DNA from: Synaphobranchus kaupii
Lineage: Eukaryota > Chordata > Actinopteri > Anguilliformes > Synaphobranchidae
Direction: 5' to 3'
NCBI GenBank assembly: GCA_029718625.1
Contig: CM056381.1
Coordinates: 59,142,157-59,206,156, forward strand
Length of the DNA: 64,000 nt
Position 1 is the stretch's first letter; each line of letters opens with the position of its first letter. The notes beneath the pieces were generated by a model. It searched no databases. It was not told where the DNA came from and saw only the letters and a program-made list of their open reading frames with translations. Below are positions 58,561-64,000 of this stretch, piece after piece. The position numbers and the translations under genes are program-made.

Positions 58561-59404
58561 GTGTCGCTAGATCATTAGCCGGCTTTGAGTAGCTAGGACA
58601 TACGCTCCACAGGCCTCTCAGTAGTCGCCGCTGGCCTCTCAGCAGTCAAATTTTTGGCCCTTATACTGAGCCATAAAAGTCAAGGAATAAGGCTAATTAA
58701 AGCCCCAGTGACCAATAAGAAATAAATATTTTGGTGACGTTATCGCTCCCTAGAGTCCATCCCTTCATTGTTGATATTAGAAAATACCCCGGTTTTGCCA
58801 ACAATGCGAACTTTCAAAAGACAAACGGTAAATCAGAAAATTGGAGAAACGAGTTTGAATTCTCAATTTTCCTATTATTTCAAGGATAAAAAAATGAAAA
58901 TTGAAATATTGAATCCGATTTTCAATTATTTCCATTTGAGGTATATGCATAAGGAAATCAAACTGATATATGTTACACGGACCCTATGCAATTTCAGAAA
59001 TTAAAATCTTCGTTTGCACATAACCTATCCCATGCCAACAATAGACATTTGCCTATTTATAGGCTTTGGTGTGACGGCTGCTCAAGAATCAGAAGCATGT
59101 GTTTTAATAAGAACACAGAGACTTGACTGACAAACTGCTTAGACTACTAAAAACATTGAAGTCAATGCTTGCAGTAGAATGAAAGTGCAAACTGAGGTAA
59201 TTGACCCATTGTAGAGTGTGATGCGTTAAGTGACTAAAAACCTACTGGTTTGAAGCTGTTAAAGAAAGTGAAGTTATTGTATTTTATGTGAATGTCTGCA
59301 ATCAGTCATAGGAATATTGTTGATATCATATACTTGAACACAAAAAAATAAAAGTAATGATGAATTGTGATAGCATTTTTTAACAATTGCAATATTACCA
59401 TATA
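58561..59404. other. Intronic sequence, nothing recognised
   Basis: No exon or repeat end was identified. Confidence 0.4.
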
Positions 59405-59958
59405 TACACTGCCTGGCCAAAAAAAAAGTCGCACTGTAATATTTTGTTGGACCACCTTTAGCTTTGATTACGACGCGCATTCGTCGTGGCATTGTTTTGA
59501 CAGCCTTATGCAACGTCACAACATTTATTTCCATCCAGAGTTGCATTCCTTTTTGGCCGAGATCTTGTATTGACGACGGGAGAGTCGAACCACTACGTAA
59601 AGTCTTCCCCAGCACATCCCAAAGACTTTCAATGGGGTTAAGGTCAGGACTCTGGTGGCCAATTCATGTCTGAAAATGATTCCTCATGCTCCCTGAACCA
59701 CTCTTTCACAATTTGAGCCCTATGAATCTTGGCATTGTCGTCCTGGAATATGCCCATCGATGGGATAACCTGGTCATTCAGTGCATTCAGGTACTCAGTA
59801 TTCAAGCTGACTTCATTGTATTGCTGCATAACGTTGCTGAGCCTATAGACCTGACCAATTGAAGCAACCCCAGATCATAACACTGCCTCCAGAGGTTTGT
59901 ACAGTGGGCACTATGCATGACGGGTGCAACGGCGACTTTTTTTTGGCCAGGCAGTGTA
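59405..59958 (-). mobile_element. Internally deleted Tc1-like element, 554 bp
   Basis: The ends are perfect over tacactgcctggccaaaaaa and its complement, at 59405 and 59958, bounded by TA. On the minus strand the interior holds the C-terminal half of a Tc1-like transposase: [20 protein letters not shown], then [20 protein letters not shown] (second Asp region present) and MPRRMRVVIKAKGGPTKY. The N-terminal DNA-binding half and the first Asp are deleted. It could only have moved with help from another copy. Confidence 0.85.
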
Positions 59959-59982
59959 TATCATGATAATACTATTAGGGCT

Positions 59983-60144
59983 TGATTTACTAAGACCTAT
60001 AGCGTGCGCAAAACATTTTAGCTATGCAAAACCAATAACATGACGAATGATTGCATGGTATTTCTTTTGCACCAATCATTGGTTGTGTTATTAGTTTTGC
60101 GTGTGCTAAAAGGTTTTGCACACACTGAAGGTCTTAGGAAATCA
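59983..60144. mobile_element. Small MITE (~160 bp)
   Basis: Inverted ends tgatttactaagacct and aggtcttaggaaatca enclose text with further mirrored motifs (gcgtgcgcaaaac / gttttgcacacac) and caccaatcattggttgtgtt. The last phrase recurs at 14850-14870. Confidence 0.7.
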
Positions 60145-62269
60145 GTCCTTTGGTGTGATATTTTGTGCCATGATAATAGTTTTATGAAAATGTGATATTG
60201 TACTATAGATTACATTGAATAACAGAGTTCTACTGAATTGTCATGCCTGCACAGGTAAACATAAGCCAGTCTTTCCATTAAAAACACAGAAATACACCTC
60301 TCAAACTACAACTGCATTTTGGGGGCATTTGGGGAGTGGCACAGTGGAACAAAACAACAGTACCTTCTGGCACCTTCATTTCATGTGTTACTCAACACAT
60401 TGAAAGATGTAATTAACAGTGCTAGAAGCAGTTTAAATCCTAACTTATACTTTGTCTCACAACACTTTCGATGAATGTCACTCGACAAAAAAGAGGCTGT
60501 CACACAACGTTTGGTATTTATAAATCAGCAAAGGCCTGTGGGGAGGGTTCAGTTGTCTCTATGGTAATGAGACGCGAAACTCCTCACCATTTGCTTACAT
60601 TTGTAAACTGTCCAATCACCCTGCACAGCAAAGTATAGAGGTGTCTGTGAGGCGACATCAAATTCTGGAGGTGCGTGACATTGAGAAAAAAATTGTTGTG
60701 TAACGCTTTTTCCAGGTGAAAATACGTAATTTTTGTCGAGCGACATTTTTCGAAAGTATCAGAAGGCGCACGCTCATTGGCAGGCCGCTGCTCTCCTCTA
60801 AATATTCCCTCACAGTTTCCGTGTCTTTCATGATATGGCGACATCTCTAGCTTGCTTTGAACTTTCTACCAAAGCTTTTAACAAAAGCTTTTTCTGGGTC
60901 AATAGTTCTACTTTGTTACTAACACATGCAAAGATGTTTTGCTAAACATTTTCAGGTACATACAGGTTATTATTATACTGCTCTGAATAGAAAAATGAGA
61001 TCCCACTTACGGCTTGTTTGATTACTGGTTATTAACTTACAAAGAGGTTTATCACTACAAAATGAGAGCGTTTAAAAAAAAAAAAATTCAAGTAACCATT
61101 CAAGTAAATGACTCAAATTAAAATGGGTTTTCTTCTGACATTTCCACTGTATGTAAAGAAAAGAAACCGGAAAACAATGCATATTCCCAATACAACACAC
61201 CCAGCAGTCAATTCATTCAAACAATCATGAAATGGAGTAATGTGGTATTTTTCCTTTCAAACAGAGATGCAAAAAAAAAAGCATCAGCACTGATCCCATG
61301 GTGCAATGCGCATTCTGAATGTGCCATATCTGTAGCAACTGAGAACAACTTGACAGTGAAAACCTACATTCCCATGGGAAGGGCTATGGGTGTTTGAACT
61401 CCAACAAAACATTTTCTGATAAGATTCTGCATTCCTACCCAAAGAGTATACAATACAAACATTATTTAATTTATTTAGATAGATTTTTCCTGTAGGGTTA
61501 ATACCAAATTAGCAATTAAAATGCATCATGAGTAAGACACAAACCGTATTTGTATGCTCCAGTTAGTTGTTTTCAAATTGCACATACGAAAACTGATGGA
61601 ACAACACCCAATATGCATTTTTATTTACATGACTAAACAATGGTATTTGCGTTTACGTCAGGTAAGTGCTTTTTAATGCATTCACCTGAAAATGCACATC
61701 TCCGGCCTCTTTAAACAACATTTTTCTACAATCCTATTATCCAATCCAATTATATATTCTACAGGGAAATTCTAAGTAAATGGTAATTATGGAGCTCTGT
61801 AATTTCAGACTTGATCTTTTCACATTGCCTATTTAAAGCGACAGCTGTATGTCTCATTTCATACATTACATTGTAATTGTGTTTACTGTGTATATAATAA
61901 TTCTAAAACATGTCTACCTTTGATAGCATTTTGAGTTTTTTGTCAATGGAAAGTATGATCATTTTTTAAATTATAATAACGAAAAGATTATTGTCATTTA
62001 AAGACATGGCAATTAACATAAACCGAACAAGCAATTGGGATTTTAGAACCGTTTATTTTGTAACATTACTGCATTTAAATTCTAATAATGAAATTGTATT
62101 TTCTGGCAGTGGAATTGATACTGGCTTGATCTGTGCATCTGAGCAGCTGGTGAAGTGTTTTTTTTGGCATCAAGAGCAGTGATCTCATCTCACTACCCAC
62201 CAGAATTGTTGAAAATGGTGTCAGTATTTCATTGATTCCACATAAAATGGGCTGAAGGAGTTCTGAATA
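60145..62269. other. Upstream nlgn1 intron, nothing recognised
   Basis: Over 2.1 kb I see no exon, RNA gene or repeat boundary. The minus-strand frames at 60549-60844 have no family motif. Confidence 0.45.
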
Positions 62270-63543
62270 TACAGTGATGTGAAAAGGAAAGTACACCCTC
62301 TTTCAATTATATGGCTTAACGTATTTGGACACAACTAATTCTCATCTATGACAAAGTACAATTTGTTATGTGTTATTTGACACATGAGGTCTGAGTAAAT
62401 CGATCTGTTTGGCACATTGTTAAAAAGGAAGAATGCACTGGTCAGCTCAGCAATAGCAAGCAACCTGGTAGACCATGGAAGACCACTGTACTGGATGACC
62501 GAAGAATACTTTCAATTGTGAAGAAATACTCCTTTTCAACAGTTGAACAGATCAAGAACACTCTCCAGGAAGTAGACATATATGTGTCAAAGAGAAGACT
62601 AGAGGACTTAAAGTAAAGAGAAGACTACACCAGCATAACATCAGAGGGTTCACTGCAAGATTAAAACCACTGGTAAGCCTTAAGAACAGAACAGCCAGAG
62701 TTTGCTAAAAATGACATTTTGAAAAGCTGTAAAGTTCTTCAACAAACTCTTATGGGCGGATATCATGAGTATGAACCTGTACCAAAGTGATTGAAAGAGA
62801 AAAGTGTGGAGAAAGAAAAGAAACACTCATGATCCAAAGCACCCCCCTCATCTTTGAAAAATCGAGGTTGTGTTATGGCTCAGGCATGTATGGCTGCCAC
62901 TGGAACTGTCTCACTTGTCTTTATTGATAATGTGACTGCTGATGGCAGCAGCAGGATGAATTATGAGGTGTACAAAAACATCTTATCTGCTCAGATCCAA
63001 CCAAATGCCCCTCAAAAATGCACTTCACCTTGCAGCAGGATGACGACAACAAGCACACTGCTAAAGCAAAAGGAGTTTTTCAGTGTCAAAAAGTGGGATG
63101 TTCTTGACTGGCTAAGTCAAGCACCCGACCTGAATGAACTGAACATTAGTTTCACTTGCTGACGACAAGGTGGAAGGCAAAAATCTAATAAAACAAACAG
63201 GAACTGAGGATGGCTGCAACACAGGCCTGGCAGAGCATCACCAGGGAAGATACCCAGCTTCTGGTGATGTCTATTGGTCGCAGACTTCAGGCAGTTATCA
63301 AATGCAAAGGATTTGCAACCAAGTGATAAATATTACAACTTTATTAAAGATTATGTTCATTTGTCCAGTTACTTTTGGTTCCCTAAAATTGGGGTATTGC
63401 GTATAAAAAGGCAAAAAAAGCAAAAGCTGTCAGTCTGCACCTCATTCATTGTTTTATTTCAAATCAAATGTGCTGTAGTAGAGCCAGAACAACAAAAATT
63501 GTGTCACTGTCAAACTGTCCAAATACTTACGCACTGCACTGTG
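62270..63543 (+). mobile_element. Tc1-like element with unmatched ends
   Basis: The left end reads TACAGTGATGTGAAAAGGAA then agtacaccctct. The right end is gtccaaatacttacgcactg then cactgt. These belong to two different Tc1-like families, so the unit is either a chimera or one element inserted beside another and partly deleted. The transposase text inside (from about 62412) belongs to the right-end family, the same as 33004-35468. Confidence 0.65.
62412..63165 (+). pseudogene. Tc1-like transposase, degraded
   Basis: Pieces in different frames follow the family order: a start near ggcacattgttaaaaaggaa, then cagctcagcaatagcaagca, LWADIMSMNLYQSD (where WTDES is expected, so the first Asp motif is damaged), VMAQACMAATGTVSLVFIDN, VTADGSSRMNYEVYKNILSA, QIQPNAP, then KKWDVLDWLSQAPDLNE. 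The Gln-Gln-Asp region is disrupted (CSRMTTTSTLLKQ) and the final Glu motif is altered. Not functional. Confidence 0.75.
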
Positions 63544-63956
63544 TGTGCAGCCTGGTCTCACTCCCAAGTCGTCACATAGCGACGCTTGGGCAGCTCCTAC
63601 GGCGTCATCCTTTAGACGCAGAAGGAGGCCTTTTGCGTCATTATTTGACGCACTCGTCTCGAATTTACGAATCCTACTATGGCGAAGGCTTTGCTCATGA
63701 TAACCGACTGCGAGCATGCCCACTCAGTCTTCGCCGTGTGCGCGGAGATCTTTCTGAGTTCGTGATTCCCGTACCCCACCCCCAACCCCTAAACATAACA
63801 GTTCATGTAACTCGGGCTCATGCCCGAACTGTTAAGATAGTGGGCGAGCTCGACCACAAGAGTTCACGTAACTCTCTACCAGATGAAGAAAAAATAAAAA
63901 TAAAAAAGCATTATATTGAAGTGCCACAACGAAAGACAAATTATGTGGCCACAACC
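63544..63956. repeat. Dispersed repeat, partly GC-rich
   Basis: The text cagcctggtctcactcccaa, then gtcgtcacatagcgacgctt, and later tttgcgtcattatttgacgc, reads like a fish repeat built from gacgc/gcgtc motifs facing each other. Its right side continues to the window edge, so its full form cannot be seen. Confidence 0.5.
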
Positions 63957-64000
63957 GTCAATATACGACGCAAAAGGCTGCGTCAATATACGACGCAAAA
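63957..64000. repeat. Start of a 25-bp tandem array, cut by the window edge
   Basis: Two copies of gtcaatatacgacgcaaaag (+gctgc) stand in tandem, the second incomplete at 64000. The array probably continues beyond the window. Confidence 0.65.

Noticed and set aside
40159..64000. Search for the basic splice-site-A insert (KRISKECARK-type) upstream of the acidic one
   Set aside because: No matching coding text with splice sites was seen on the minus strand. A short diverged exon could still have been missed.

Overview
This is vertebrate nuclear DNA, almost certainly from a teleost fish. It is AT-rich and gene-poor. It is crowded with Tc1/mariner-like elements whose terminal inverted repeats are typical of fish genomes, with hAT, Harbinger-like and TTAA-type miniature elements, LINE fragments, one tRNA-derived SINE and many microsatellites. 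Nearly every open frame in it is either chance or transposon debris.

The one host gene I can support is a neuroligin, best matched to neuroligin-1 (nlgn1), read on the minus strand. Two coding exons are visible. A 60-bp exon (40158 down to 40099) encodes the acidic splice-site-A insert that characterises neuroligin-1. A 153-bp exon (31601 down to 31449) encodes the [11 protein letters not shown]...NYRLGVLG part of the esterase-like domain. Both have good acceptor and donor sites, both are multiples of three, and both lie between phase-1 introns, so the 60-bp exon can be included or skipped without breaking the frame. The first large coding exon must lie beyond 64000 and the next exon before position 1. 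The window is therefore more than 23.8 kb of upstream intron, an 8.5-kb intron between the two exons, and more than 31.4 kb of downstream intron.

Layout. 1-8.3 kb: intron plus copy A of a 2.5-kb repeat (2393-4872). 8.3-20.9 kb: hAT elements, LINE tails, a MITE with perfect 36-bp ends, and Tc1 scraps. 24.7-30.9 kb: a foldback element, a worn Tc1, a nearly intact Tc1-like element with a DD34E transposase reading frame, and a SINE. 31.4-40.2 kb: the two exons and the intron between them. That intron holds a Tc1 element interrupted by another transposon, which holds a foldback Tc1 derivative, which holds a further palindromic module. A 0.62-kb TTAA palindrome follows. 44.8-49.1 kb: a perfect-looking 375-bp foldback and a 2-kb Tc1 relic that also carries the palindromic module. 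50.4-53.7 kb: copy B of the 2.5-kb repeat, inverted relative to copy A. 54-58.6 kb: L1-like ORF2 remnants split by another LINE, a Harbinger MYB-like fragment, and a CTA-flanked MITE. 59.4-63.5 kb: more Tc1 relics. The window ends inside a short tandem array.

I saw no self-contained new biological system. The most notable structure is how the gene and its repeats fit together: an alternatively spliced synaptic exon sits beside several long hairpin-forming elements in the same transcribed intron, and one palindromic module has entered three unrelated host elements. Family names rest on motifs read by eye. No alignment or database search was possible.
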